Assembly (NCBI GenBank): GCA_937928085.1
Contig: CALFVU010000004.1
Location: 1 to 64,000 of the forward strand
Source of the DNA: an uncultured bacterium
GTDB lineage: Bacteria; Spirochaetota; Leptospiria; Leptospirales; Leptonemataceae
Length of the DNA stretch: 64,000 bases
Direction of reading: 5' to 3'
This document shows, one piece after another, positions 38,239 to 47,128 of the stretch. The number at the start of each line of letters is the position of its first letter. The stretch's first letter is position 1. The translations under genes and the position numbers were made by a program. The notes beneath the pieces were generated by a model, which worked only from the letters and a program-made list of their open reading frames with translations, had not been told where the DNA came from and made no database searches.

Positions 38239-38307
38239 ATTTTGTCATAATTTTGCAAAAAAAAATCATAAAAATAAATCCAAATTGAAATCAAGGAGCA
38301 ACAATTT

Positions 38308-39192
38308 ATGTTTAAAAGATTAAATAAAAATTTTACTTATTTGACTTTTATTTTAGCTATTGCGCTTTATTTAGGTTTCCATATTCATAAAGATTTATTG
38401 ATTGCCCAGCCAAACAAAGAAAAAAAAGAAATTACTCAAGAAATGCAAAAAACAAACGAAGAAAATCAAGAAATTAATACAAACTCAAATGAACAAACCT
38501 CTGAAAAATCAAAATTAGAAAAATCTATGATAACAATATGGTCTTTATTTGTAGCAGGTGGTCCTTTTATGTGGCCCTTACTAGTCATTTCGATTATAGG
38601 AATGGCTATTATATTCGAAAGATTATTTTATTTTTGGTTTCATCATTTTACAAGTAAATCGTACGAAATCAATATTTTAGATCGATTAAATAATGGTATA
38701 GATTCAGTAGTGGAATATATCAATAATAATAGAAAATATTTGATTTCTAAAATATTAGGAGAGGGTTTAGAGGTTTCTAATCAAGATCCAGATAATTTTA
38801 TTAAAGGAGTAGAAAGAGAAGCTATGATTTATTTAACTCAAGCGGAAAGGGGACTTTCGATTCTTGCTGCTGTTTCTACAATAGCACCTTTAGTTGGATT
38901 TTTAGGGACTGTATCGGGAATGATAAATGCTTTCGATGCCATAGCCAATGCGGATACTGTGAATGCCAAAATTGTAGCAAGTGGTATTAAAGAAGCTTTA
39001 ATTACAACAGCAACGGGCTTAATCGTAGCTGTACCTGCAATGGCTATGTTTCAATTCTTTCAAAATAAAGTGAATGGTTTTTCTTCAGAAATAGAAACGA
39101 TAGCAAACCATATTTACAAAGAGCTATTAAGAATAAAATCAAAAGGAAACAATCAAGAAATTACAAGTGATCAAACTTCTGTTGTTAGATAA
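38308..39192 (+). CDS. exbB: ExbB-type proton channel (MotA/TolQ/ExbB family)
   Basis: 294 residues. An N-terminal hydrophobic segment (about 10-27) precedes a polar, Glu- and Asn-rich stretch of about 50 residues. The channel core has PFMWPLLVISIIGMAIIFERLFYFW (TM1, quoted to show FERL) and later LSILAAVSTIAPLVGFLGTVSGMINAF and ITTATGLIVAVPAMAMFQFF (TM2, TM3). It powers TonB with the ExbD proteins encoded next. AAGGAG lies upstream of the ATG. The long N-terminal extension resembles the ExbB rather than the TolQ type. Confidence 0.9.
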   Translation: MFKRLNKNFTYLTFILAIALYLGFHIHKDLLIAQPNKEKKEITQEMQKTNEENQEINTNSNEQTSEKSKLEKSMITIWSLFVAGGPFMWPLLVISIIGMAIIFERLFYFWFHHFTSKSYEINILDRLNNGIDSVVEYINNNRKYLISKILGEGLEVSNQDPDNFIKGVEREAMIYLTQAERGLSILAAVSTIAPLVGFLGTVSGMINAFDAIANADTVNAKIVASGIKEALITTATGLIVAVPAMAMFQFFQNKVNGFSSEIETIANHIYKELLRIKSKGNNQEITSDQTSVVR

Positions 39193-39194
39193 AT

Positions 39195-39614
39195 ATGAGT
39201 ATAAGACGAAAAACAAAGTTAGAAGAAATTTCAGCAGCATCCATGTCGGATATTGCCTTTTTACTTTTAATTTTTTTCATGGTAGCTTCAGTTTTTTATG
39301 TTAAAGAAGGGTTATTATCAACACTACCAAAAAAAAATTCACAACCTAAATTAGTTTTAAAAAAAAACATTTATAAAGTAGAAATTGAAAATGAAAAGAT
39401 TACTCTCTCGAATCCCGAATTTGGTAAAAAATCTTATACAAATTTTAAAGAATTTAAAAAATCATTAGATGAAGAAATCCAAGTCGAAGATATAAACAAT
39501 AAGTTTGTAGTCATCAGTGGGAGAAACACCAAAATACAAAATATAATAAGTGTATTAAGTGCAATGAAGAATAAAGGTTTTATAAATATTTCTTTACAAA
39601 GATCATTAAAATGA
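39195..39614 (+). CDS. exbD: ExbD-type biopolymer transport protein (first copy)
   Basis: 139 residues with one transmembrane helix containing the conserved Asp (SMSDIAFLLLIFFMVASVF) and a periplasmic peptidoglycan-binding-like domain. It starts 3 bp after exbB. It is paired with a second, different ExbD encoded just downstream. Confidence 0.9.
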   Translation: MSIRRKTKLEEISAASMSDIAFLLLIFFMVASVFYVKEGLLSTLPKKNSQPKLVLKKNIYKVEIENEKITLSNPEFGKKSYTNFKEFKKSLDEEIQVEDINNKFVVISGRNTKIQNIISVLSAMKNKGFINISLQRSLK

Positions 39615-39621
39615 GGATTTT

Positions 39622-40020
39622 ATGAGGAGGAGTAAGTTTTATGTAACAGTTCCTTTAAGCTCTATGGCAGATGTGGCTTTTTTGTTAATTGTATTTTTTA
39701 TGGCTACATCTGTGTTAAAAATGGATGCAGATCTTCCATTAGAACTACCAGAAGCTAAAGGAGAAGAATTAAAAGATGTAGATATTTCTATCTCTATAGA
39801 TAAAAATTCTAATATTTATTTTGATAATATTCCAGTTTCCAAAGCTGAGTTGATTTCTAGAATTCGAGTTAAACAAACTCAAACTCCTAATCCAAAAGTA
39901 ATCATTAATGCTCATAATGAGTTGCCTTACGAAATATTAGAAGATTTAATCGAAACGCTTAGAGATTTAAATATTACTAAATTAGGAATTGTTACAAAAC
40001 AATCAGAGCGAAAATTATAA
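39622..40020 (+). CDS. exbD: ExbD-type biopolymer transport protein (second copy)
   Basis: 132 residues; the helix is SMADVAFLLIVFFMATSVL with the conserved Asp, followed by LPLELPEAKGEE typical of ExbD. It differs clearly from the first copy in the periplasmic domain, so the two are paralogues with possibly distinct roles rather than a recent duplication. The ATG overlaps nothing; the gap is 7 bp. Confidence 0.9.
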   Translation: MRRSKFYVTVPLSSMADVAFLLIVFFMATSVLKMDADLPLELPEAKGEELKDVDISISIDKNSNIYFDNIPVSKAELISRIRVKQTQTPNPKVIINAHNELPYEILEDLIETLRDLNITKLGIVTKQSERKL

Positions 40021-40038
40021 CAATTTAAGGAGTAATTT

Positions 40039-40680
40039 ATGAATACTTCCACTATAAATCAAATACCTACTACTATAATTCAAAATAAACCGATATACCC
40101 AAAGAGAACACTTTTAGAAAATATAAAAATAAAGTTTTATCAAAATCGATTTTTAATTTTTGGTAGTATTTCTTTTGTGTTTCAAGTTTGGTTTATCAAA
40201 AATGCATATATTGTATTCCCAGAAATAGATCAAGATGAGAAAGTTTATCAAGAAATTGCTTTTGTTTCGAGTATAGAAGTAGCCGATCCAACAACAACAA
40301 AACAAGTAGAAACCGAGGGAGAAATAAAAGAAACAGAACGTATAGAAAAACAACAAGAAATAGAAGATCCTCGCATTGCTTCTGCTCAAAATGTTTTTTT
40401 AGTTGGTGCTACAATTCCAATAGATCTTACCCCTGATATAAAACCCGAATATCCACTACAAGCAAGACAAAATGGAATAGAAGGAGTTGTTACTTTAGAA
40501 CTGGTAATATCTGAAGAAGGAGAAGTTCTTAAAATTACACCAATCAACAAACCAATAGGTTATGGTCTCGAACAATCTGCAATCACTGCGTTTAAGAAAA
40601 AAAAATATCAACCTGCAATTTACGAAGGAAGACCTATAACTGTTAAAGTTATTGTTCCGGTACAATTTAAGTTAAATTAA
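40039..40680 (+). CDS. tonB: Energy transducer TonB
   Basis: 213 residues. One transmembrane helix (about 32-50, FLIFGSISFVFQVWFI), then a charged periplasmic linker rich in Glu, Lys and Thr rather than the usual Pro, and the C-terminal TonB domain (PEYPLQARQNGIEGVVTLEL, VISEEGEVLKI, SAITAFKKKKYQPA, PVQFKLN). It completes exbB-exbD-exbD-tonB and would energise the receptor at 43198. AAGGAG lies 9 nt before the ATG. Confidence 0.92.
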   Translation: MNTSTINQIPTTIIQNKPIYPKRTLLENIKIKFYQNRFLIFGSISFVFQVWFIKNAYIVFPEIDQDEKVYQEIAFVSSIEVADPTTTKQVETEGEIKETERIEKQQEIEDPRIASAQNVFLVGATIPIDLTPDIKPEYPLQARQNGIEGVVTLELVISEEGEVLKITPINKPIGYGLEQSAITAFKKKKYQPAIYEGRPITVKVIVPVQFKLN

Positions 40681-41289
40681 AATCAATCACTAATAACTTA
40701 AGTAACGGAAAATTAAATTTTGTATTATCTAAAATTTTATGATAGCATTAAAGTAAAAATATTGAATCTTATAATAGTACTTATAACTATAAAAATCAGA
40801 AATAAAAATAAAGTTTTAAAATAAAAATTAAACCAAATCAAGAGACAATACAAAAAGGATATTTCTTAAAATTTTCTCAATAACTTTTTCAACATCTACG
40901 AATAACACTACTAAAACACTTAAAGATTTGATGCTTCTTTTTAGATTTAAACTATAATGAATAGTAATCGTATTAGAAAGTTTATTAATGTTTTTGGAAA
41001 ATACTATTTTATTGTCTAAATTTTTTTAGCTTTTGCGTACGCAACAAACTATATTTTTTTTGGATCAAAGTTTTAGAATATATCGTAAAACTCAATACTT
41101 GATTTTTTTTTAGGCGTTTGTAATTACTATTCATTTTTTAAAAATTTTATAAATTTTATCAAATTTCCAATGTTAAGTTTTAAAAAATTATCTAAAAACA
41201 TTTTTATAATCTTTTCATTCTCTTGTTATATTATTGTAACTTTTAAAAGTATAGTATTGTATAAATTTTAAAATAGGAGGAAAAAACAA
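40681..41289. other. Long intergenic region upstream of the lipoprotein-receptor cluster
   Basis: About 610 bp without a credible ORF or RNA gene. It contains a 12-bp perfect palindrome TTGCGTACGCAA (41033-41044), GC-rich in an AT-rich setting, and an AT palindrome ACTTTTAAAAGT (41239-41250) close to the expected promoter. AGGAGG precedes the next ATG. Confidence 0.5.
41033..41044. promoter_or_regulatory. 12-bp palindrome, candidate operator
   Basis: TTGCGTACGCAA is perfectly self-complementary and far richer in G+C than its surroundings. It lies about 245 bp before the beta-helix lipoprotein start. No regulator can be named. Confidence 0.3.
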
Positions 41290-42597
41290 ATGAAACAAAC
41301 TTTAAAAATTTTACTATTACTATTAGTTGGGTTATTACATCTGGCTAATTGTAAAGTATTTAAAAAAGAAAAAAAAGATGACAACACTCCTCTATTATTA
41401 TCTCTAGCCTTATTACAAGGATGTGTGTTAGAAGGAGAGATTACAACTGACACAACTGTAGGTGATTGTACTCTAAGAGGAACAGTATTTGTAAAAAATG
41501 GAGCCACATTAACGATTCTACCTGGTTCTACTATAAAAGGAGAATCAAATTCGAGTTTATTTGTGCTTCAGGGATCAAAACTAATAGCACAAGGTGAACC
41601 AACCAAACCCATAGTGTTTACCTCATCTAAACCCGAAGGAGAAAGAAAAGCTCAAGACTGGGGTGGTATTGTTATTATTGGAAGATCACTTCATCAAGAA
41701 GCTGGTACATTACCTCAAACTGAAGGAACTGATAAACAAACTTATGGTGAGGGTAACGATCCGAATGATAATTCAGGGAAACTAAAGTATGTTCGGATTG
41801 AATTTGCTGGAGCAGAGGTAGCCCCGGGTGATGAATTAAACAATTTGTCTCTTTATACCGTAGGAAAAGGCACTACAATTGAATTTATTCAAGTACATAT
41901 GGGGTTTGATGACGGAGTAGAAATTTGGGGTGGTAGAGTAGAACCAAAATATATTTTAGCTACTGGAATTGCTGATGATGATATTGACGTAGATGAAGGA
42001 TATTTTGGCGAGATTAAATATGTTCTTGGATATAAATATCCAATAGCTGCAGGCATTACTTATTCCGGTGATCCAGGTGGTTTTGAACTAGATGGTGCTA
42101 ATGACTATCCACAGGATAAACAACCCCGTCATGCAGATTTAAATACAAAAGGTGCATCTAATTTTATTGTATCTAACTTTACTATGATTGGGTCAAAAGA
42201 TAAAAATAATATAAAATACGGTGTAGTAAGAGATTGTGCAAGAGTAACATTTAGAAATGGACAATTTGTTAATTTTGGAGAATCTAGAATAAGAGATAGT
42301 GCATTAGGCGGCGATTGCGATACTGTTGATGATAATACACGAATTCCTTCAGGTTCACCAGATTCAATCATAAATTGCGAGAATGTTAGGGCTGATGTTT
42401 CAACAAATTTAAGTTATACACATAATTCTTCTAATTGTACAATAAATGCTAATTCTGTTAGATTATCTGATATCGTAAAAAAACCATATAATCTAGAAGA
42501 ACCAAATACTCCTCCAGTTTTTGAAGAAGATAAAGTTGATGCTTTTAGAGGTGTAGGTAATTGGACAAAAGGATGGACAAATTGGAGTAATAAATAA
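41290..42597 (+). CDS. Lipoprotein with beta-helix (pectin-lyase-like) fold
   Basis: 435 residues. The signal peptide ends LLHLANC (Cys21 lipidation). After a linker come repeats typical of right-handed beta-helix proteins: LRGTVFVKNGATLTILPGSTIKG, SLFVLQGSKLIAQG, PIVFTSSKPEGERKAQDWGGIVIIG. Asp-rich loops (GIADDDIDVDEGYFGEI) suggest calcium binding. I recall similar proteins encoded beside TonB-dependent receptors in several phyla. Here two genes downstream is such a receptor, so it may be a surface partner capturing the ligand. A terminator follows. Confidence 0.65.
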   Translation: MKQTLKILLLLLVGLLHLANCKVFKKEKKDDNTPLLLSLALLQGCVLEGEITTDTTVGDCTLRGTVFVKNGATLTILPGSTIKGESNSSLFVLQGSKLIAQGEPTKPIVFTSSKPEGERKAQDWGGIVIIGRSLHQEAGTLPQTEGTDKQTYGEGNDPNDNSGKLKYVRIEFAGAEVAPGDELNNLSLYTVGKGTTIEFIQVHMGFDDGVEIWGGRVEPKYILATGIADDDIDVDEGYFGEIKYVLGYKYPIAAGITYSGDPGGFELDGANDYPQDKQPRHADLNTKGASNFIVSNFTMIGSKDKNNIKYGVVRDCARVTFRNGQFVNFGESRIRDSALGGDCDTVDDNTRIPSGSPDSIINCENVRADVSTNLSYTHNSSNCTINANSVRLSDIVKKPYNLEEPNTPPVFEEDKVDAFRGVGNWTKGWTNWSNK

Positions 42598-42602
42598 ACT
42601 CA

Positions 42603-42632
42603 AAAGACCGTCTACATGGCGGTCTTTTTTTA
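42603..42632 (+). terminator. Rho-independent terminator after the beta-helix lipoprotein gene
   Basis: AAAGACCG (42603-42610) pairs with CGGTCTTT (42620-42627), followed by a T-run. It lies just before the ATG at 42638, so downstream genes depend on read-through or their own promoter. Confidence 0.85.
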
Positions 42633-42637
42633 TTATT

Positions 42638-43159
42638 ATGAAACGAAAATACATTATTTTGTTATTTTTATTACTTTATTGCCAAGAAGATTATAAAAAA
42701 GAAAGAACTCGATGGGCAATGCAGTATAGAAACCAAATTCAGGAAGATTTTCAGGGTTATTCCTCTATAGAAGAGTTGATTCAGTTTTTTTTAAACGATT
42801 TAAATCAAAATAAAGATTTACAAAAATATTTTCTTACAGAAGAAGAATATAAGAAAGTATATTGGGCAAACGAAGAATGGGATAAAATCTACGATAAAGG
42901 TATGACTTTAGAAAACCTTACAATTTTATATTATATATATATAGAGAAAAACACTAAGAAATGGTCTGAAAAAATAAAAAAAAATCTTAAGCTAATCTCT
43001 TACGAATTAAAAGAGACTAAACCATTAGGATCGAGTAAAATTTATTATCTTAATCAAATTCGTGTGAAAGAAAGAGATCAAATTTACGAACTACAAATCA
43101 TCAAAAGAATAATAGAACATAATCAAAAATTTAAAATTTTATCTTTATATGAACCTTAA
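42638..43159 (+). CDS. Hypothetical lipoprotein
   Basis: 173 residues. Signal peptide MKRKYIILLFLLLYC with Cys15 as a probable lipid anchor, then a mostly helical, charged domain (TRWAMQYRNQIQEDF, ELIQFFLNDLNQNKDL, EEEYKKVYWANEEWDKIY). No family recognised. Located between a beta-helix lipoprotein and the TonB receptor, 38 bp before the latter. Confidence 0.6.
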   Translation: MKRKYIILLFLLLYCQEDYKKERTRWAMQYRNQIQEDFQGYSSIEELIQFFLNDLNQNKDLQKYFLTEEEYKKVYWANEEWDKIYDKGMTLENLTILYYIYIEKNTKKWSEKIKKNLKLISYELKETKPLGSSKIYYLNQIRVKERDQIYELQIIKRIIEHNQKFKILSLYEP

Positions 43160-43197
43160 AATCACTACTAATCTAATAAAAAACACAAGGAGAAACT

Positions 43198-46173
43198 ATG
43201 CTAAAAAAAATTTACACTTTCATTTTTTTTCTTTTGAGTATTGAACTTTATGCTCAAAATGCTACAATAAGCGGTAGAGTGATCGATGCTACTTCGGGTC
43301 AACCTATGTTAGGAGTATCAGTTATTATCCGGGAAATCAATGCTTTTGCTTTAACTGATTTTGATGGAAAATACAACTTAACAGTTCCACCCGGTACGTA
43401 TACTGTACTTTTTCAGATTGTTGGGTATGATACAAAATCCCAAAATGTAACAGTAAATGCAGGTCAAAATCTTTCTTTAAATGTTGTGATGGGAGTACAA
43501 GTACTTGCTGAAGTGGTTGTAGAAGAAAGAGCTCTTAATGACACAGAAGCAAGTCTTTTAAGTTTACAGAAAAAATCACCAAATGTTTCAGATGGTATAA
43601 GTCAGGAAGCTATTAAAAGAAGTCCCGATTCTCTTGGTAGCGATGTGATAAAAAGAGTAACTGGAATTTCAATTTTAGGTGGAAAATATGTATTTGTTCG
43701 AGGTTTAGGAGAAAGATATTCTAATACAATGCTAAATGGAAGTTTATTACCTAGCACAGAACCAGACAGAAAAGTAGTTCCATTAGATTTATTTCCTGCT
43801 TCTTTACTAAAAAATATTCGAATTATAAAAAGTTTTATACCAGAAGATCCGGGAGAGTTTTCCGGTGGATTAGTAAAAATCGAAACATTAGAATATCCTG
43901 ATGAATTTACAATGAATGTAAGTTACGGATTAGAGTATAACACAAATACTACAAAAAAAGAATTTAAAAAAATTAAAATACAAGGACGTTATGACTTTTT
44001 AGGTATAGGACCGAATTCAATAACAGGATTAGATGCAAAAGTATGGGAATTACAAGGCTTGGCAAAAAGCCTACCAGATCAAGTTCCTTTGATTGGTGGT
44101 AATATTTTAGGATTTTCTGATAATCAAGTTGCGTTAGATTTTGTTACTTCCTTTAATAATGAATGGGCACCTAAAACAATTACAGCTCCTTATAACCAGT
44201 CCATCTCTTTTTCTATTGGAGATACAGTTTTAAATAAAAAGTTTGGTTATTTTTATGGTTTATATTACAAAAAAGATTACGAAAGATATAATGCTCAAGA
44301 ATTTAGGTGGAATCCAACGAATTTATCTGGTAGCTGGTATCCCGAGTTTAACGCTATTGAATCCTATAATCAAGTTCGAAACGCGGATTACTATCAGGAA
44401 AAGGTTTTATGGGGTAATAACTTAAATTTATCTTACAAAATTAGTAATTTAGATCAAATTTCTTTAAAAACGTTTTTATCTACAAATTCAGATAAAACTA
44501 TTAGGAACTCTATATCTCAAGTAAGAAACCCAGACGATTTGGATTTTATAACAGAAACTTCTGGTTATGTAGCTAGAGAGATATTTTCAACGACTTTGAG
44601 TGGAGATCATGGTATCAAATATATAGATGATATGAAGCCACATAAATTACATTGGCAGTATACGTTTTCGAGAGCGGTAAGAGATGAACCAGATAGAAAA
44701 GAAAGAGTGTGGCTTAGAACTGCCTTTAGTGATGAACCTTTTATTTCTGGACAAGGAGATGGCTATAGATACTATTCTTTTTCAATTGAAGAATCTAATC
44801 ATATTAATGTTAATTACGAATTAGAATATCCTCAATGGCTTGGATTAAATTCTAAATTAAAATTTGGAATTGATCAATTAGAAAAAGAAAAACAATTTCG
44901 GTCTAAAAGATATAAGTATCAATATGTTAGAAATTTTGGTATCTTTGAGTATTATCCAGTACCAGGAGATTTGATATATAATCCTGCAAGACTTCTTTCG
45001 GGAGAATATATTGTATACCAATCTTCAGCACAACAATTTGATTCTTATGATGCAGAATTAAAAGTCAATTCAAGATTTATACAAACAGATTTACCAATTA
45101 TAGCGAACTTAAGGGTATTAGCAGGTGTTCGTGTAGAAGATACATATCAAAAAACTTGGACTAGAAGATCTGCTTCTACAGCACTAAAGGATTATATCGG
45201 AGTGCAATGTACACCGGAAGGTTTAGAGGATTTAAGAACATTTCTAATTGACAGTGGTATTTGTCCTAAAGATGACAACGGTGTTGGTGATTACAAAGTA
45301 GTGGACACACTCCCTTCTGTTAATGTAGTTTACGAAATAGTAAAAGATCAAAATATAAGAGTTGCTTATTACGAAAGTATTGTAAGACCCGATCCACGTG
45401 AGCTTTCTGAATTTGCTTTTAACCCCTTCTTTGCTGGAGAAACTGTTCAAGGTAATAGCACTCTAAAAAGATCAAAACTAAAAAATTATGATTTACGATG
45501 GGAGTGGTACCTATCTCCAGAAGAATATATAGGTGCTTCTTATTTTATAAAAAATATTAAAGATCCTATAGAAATTGTTGGTCAGCCTACAACAGGTGGT
45601 GCAAGTAGGGTATATACGTTTATTAACTCAGAAAAAGGTACTTTAAAAGGAATAGAGCTTGACTTTAGAAAAGATTTTTATAAAAGATATCGAGGAGAAA
45701 TCAATTTCTACTCTATCCAATCCGAAGTAGAAGTTATGTCTGTAGCTACCCGAGAATTAATTGCAATAGGAGCTTTTGGTCCGAATGATAAGAGAGCATC
45801 TTTAGCACCAACAAATTTAAAAAGGCCTTTACAAGGACAATCGAATTTTGTGTATAATTTAAAATTCTTATATTTTTTTGATGACTCTAAGAAGCTTGGT
45901 TTTGTAGGAATTTATTATAACTTCTTTGATGATAGAATTATTTTCGTAGGTTCTGTCGGGGAACCCGATATCTATGAAAAAGGAAAAGGTTTTTGGGATT
46001 TAGTAGCCTCATATAATCCAATTGAAAATCTAACTATAAAAGCAAGTATCAAAAATATCTTTAATCAATCCTTCGAAAGTTATCAACAATCCAAAGTAGG
46101 TAAATTTGAAGCACCATACGAAAGATACAAAAAAGGAATTGATTATTCAATAAGTGCCAGCTACAAATTTTAG
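43198..46173 (+). CDS. TonB-dependent outer-membrane receptor with N-terminal carboxypeptidase-like domain
   Basis: 991 residues. Signal peptide (~21 residues, ending LYAQN). A carboxypeptidase regulatory-like beta sandwich (about 22-105: ISGRVIDATSGQPMLGVSVI, VPPGTYTVLFQIVGYD) precedes the plug (VTGISILGGKYVFVRGLGERY, STEPDRKVVPLDLFP, EDPGEFSGGLVKIET) and a long 22-strand-type barrel ending in YSISASYKF, with the terminal Phe. The ligand is unknown. It is probably energised by ExbB-ExbD-TonB encoded upstream. AAGGAG lies before the ATG; a perfect palindrome overlaps its stop. Confidence 0.92.
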   Translation: MLKKIYTFIFFLLSIELYAQNATISGRVIDATSGQPMLGVSVIIREINAFALTDFDGKYNLTVPPGTYTVLFQIVGYDTKSQNVTVNAGQNLSLNVVMGVQVLAEVVVEERALNDTEASLLSLQKKSPNVSDGISQEAIKRSPDSLGSDVIKRVTGISILGGKYVFVRGLGERYSNTMLNGSLLPSTEPDRKVVPLDLFPASLLKNIRIIKSFIPEDPGEFSGGLVKIETLEYPDEFTMNVSYGLEYNTNTTKKEFKKIKIQGRYDFLGIGPNSITGLDAKVWELQGLAKSLPDQVPLIGGNILGFSDNQVALDFVTSFNNEWAPKTITAPYNQSISFSIGDTVLNKKFGYFYGLYYKKDYERYNAQEFRWNPTNLSGSWYPEFNAIESYNQVRNADYYQEKVLWGNNLNLSYKISNLDQISLKTFLSTNSDKTIRNSISQVRNPDDLDFITETSGYVAREIFSTTLSGDHGIKYIDDMKPHKLHWQYTFSRAVRDEPDRKERVWLRTAFSDEPFISGQGDGYRYYSFSIEESNHINVNYELEYPQWLGLNSKLKFGIDQLEKEKQFRSKRYKYQYVRNFGIFEYYPVPGDLIYNPARLLSGEYIVYQSSAQQFDSYDAELKVNSRFIQTDLPIIANLRVLAGVRVEDTYQKTWTRRSASTALKDYIGVQCTPEGLEDLRTFLIDSGICPKDDNGVGDYKVVDTLPSVNVVYEIVKDQNIRVAYYESIVRPDPRELSEFAFNPFFAGETVQGNSTLKRSKLKNYDLRWEWYLSPEEYIGASYFIKNIKDPIEIVGQPTTGGASRVYTFINSEKGTLKGIELDFRKDFYKRYRGEINFYSIQSEVEVMSVATRELIAIGAFGPNDKRASLAPTNLKRPLQGQSNFVYNLKFLYFFDDSKKLGFVGIYYNFFDDRIIFVGSVGEPDIYEKGKGFWDLVASYNPIENLTIKASIKNIFNQSFESYQQSKVGKFEAPYERYKKGIDYSISASYKF

Positions 46174-46209
46174 AAAAAAGGCTTAAGCCTTTTTTCTAAA
46201 TTCTTTTTT
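46169..46209 (+). terminator. 32-nt perfect palindrome and terminator after the TonB receptor
   Basis: Bases 46169-46200 are perfectly self-complementary around TT|AA (stem core GAAAAAAGGC/GCCTTTTTTC), and TTCTTTTTT follows. The palindrome starts before and contains the receptor's TAG stop (46171-46173). It acts as a strong terminator, possibly limiting expression of the thioredoxin gene downstream. Confidence 0.85.
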
Positions 46210-46243
46210 GTAACTTTTTTAATACTTGTTCGAAAATAAAGAT

Positions 46244-46759
46244 ATGGAATTTATAAAGCAAAATCTTTTTACAATCGTAATTTTTAGTCTTTTAGTAATT
46301 TATATTTTGTATCAAAGAATACCTATTTATTTTGCAAATAAAAAAATGCAAGAAAAAGACATACAAAATTTAACATTTAAAACATTGAATGATGAAATGT
46401 ATACAATTAATGATTTTAAAAATAAAACAATTTTAATAAACTTTTGGGCAACTTGGTGTTTACCCTGTAAATTGGAAATGCCTATATTAGAATCACTACA
46501 TCAAGAAATGAAAGAAGATTTAGAAATATTAGGTATAACAAACGAAAGCAAAGAAGTTGTATATTCTTACTTAAAAGATAAAAGCATAAATTACAAAATT
46601 GTCATAGATTCTGAATACCAATTAGCTAATTACTTCGATATCAGAGGATATCCTACAATCATACTTATAAAAAATAAAAAAATAAAAGACGTTTCAACCG
46701 GATTCAACCCCCTATTGAAATGGAAAATAAAATGGTTCATAAAAGGTTTTATTTTCTAA
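46244..46759 (+). CDS. TlpA/ResA-like membrane-anchored thioredoxin
   Basis: 171 residues from the ATG at 46244; an in-frame TTG at 46226 would add 6 residues. An N-terminal anchor (about 8-25) precedes a thioredoxin domain with LINFWATWCLPCKLEMP (Cys72, Cys75) and the cis-Pro segment GYPTIILI. Such periplasmic reductases serve cytochrome c or copper-site maturation; given the cbb3 locus 8 kb upstream this is plausible but unproven. No ribosome-binding site is evident. Confidence 0.85.
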   Translation: MEFIKQNLFTIVIFSLLVIYILYQRIPIYFANKKMQEKDIQNLTFKTLNDEMYTINDFKNKTILINFWATWCLPCKLEMPILESLHQEMKEDLEILGITNESKEVVYSYLKDKSINYKIVIDSEYQLANYFDIRGYPTIILIKNKKIKDVSTGFNPLLKWKIKWFIKGFIF

Positions 46760-46824
46760 AAAAAAAGAAAATTAAATTTGATTTCAAGTAAAAATTACAA
46801 CATAATCGAAAATGCCATTGAAAT

Positions 46825-46868
46825 TGATTCTCTATGAATCACTTTTTTCCGTGATAACTATCACAAGA
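46825..46868 (+). repeat. Composite repeat, copy A
   Basis: A hairpin TGATTC (46825-46830)/GAATCA (46836-46841), then 9 nt, then GTGATAACTATCAC (46851-46864) and AAGAA. The same order and spacing recur in copy B. Confidence 0.7.
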
Positions 46869-46923
46869 ACAAGATAAATTGGAAAGTGACTTCTAATTTA
46901 TAATCTATGACTTTCCTTGAGAC

Positions 46924-46967
46924 TGATTCAGAGAATCAAACTTCTTCGTGATAACTATTACAAGAAG
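46924..46967 (+). repeat. Composite repeat, copy B
   Basis: A hairpin TGATTC (46924-46929)/GAATCA (46933-46938), then 9 nt, then GTGATAACTATTAC (46948-46961) and AAGAAG. Here the 14-mer is framed by CTTCTT and AAGAAG, extending the inverted repeat to about 27 nt. Confidence 0.7.
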
Positions 46968-47071
46968 TAAAAATAAAACATAAACTTAAGAGAATTTTTT
47001 CTTTGTTTCAATCGAAATTTATTTAAAACACTTTGTAGTTCAAATTTTGAATTTTATGATTCAACAATTCA

Positions 47072-47124
47072 CATCCCTTTATATGTGATTCTTATAATTA
47101 TTTCATATAAAGGGATGCTGGAGT
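47072..47124. terminator. 14-bp stem-loop next to the desaturase stop
   Basis: CATCCCTTTATATG (47072-47085) pairs perfectly with 47104-47117 across an 18-nt loop, and on the plus strand a seven-T run follows closely. On the minus strand it lies 12 nt after the desaturase stop. It may terminate transcription from both sides. Confidence 0.65.
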
Positions 47125-47128
47125 TTTT

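Larger units (their letters stand above)
46760..47128. other. Intergenic region with a two-copy composite repeat
   Basis: 370 bp without an ORF. It holds two copies of a composite element (46825-46868 and 46924-46967) and a 14-bp stem-loop (47072-47117) next to the 3' end of the desaturase gene. Confidence 0.7.

Noticed and set aside
38195-38307. Possible FNR box (TTGA...ATCAA) upstream of exbB
   Set aside because: The two halves are too close together (TTGAAATCAA) and lack the N4 spacer of an FNR site.
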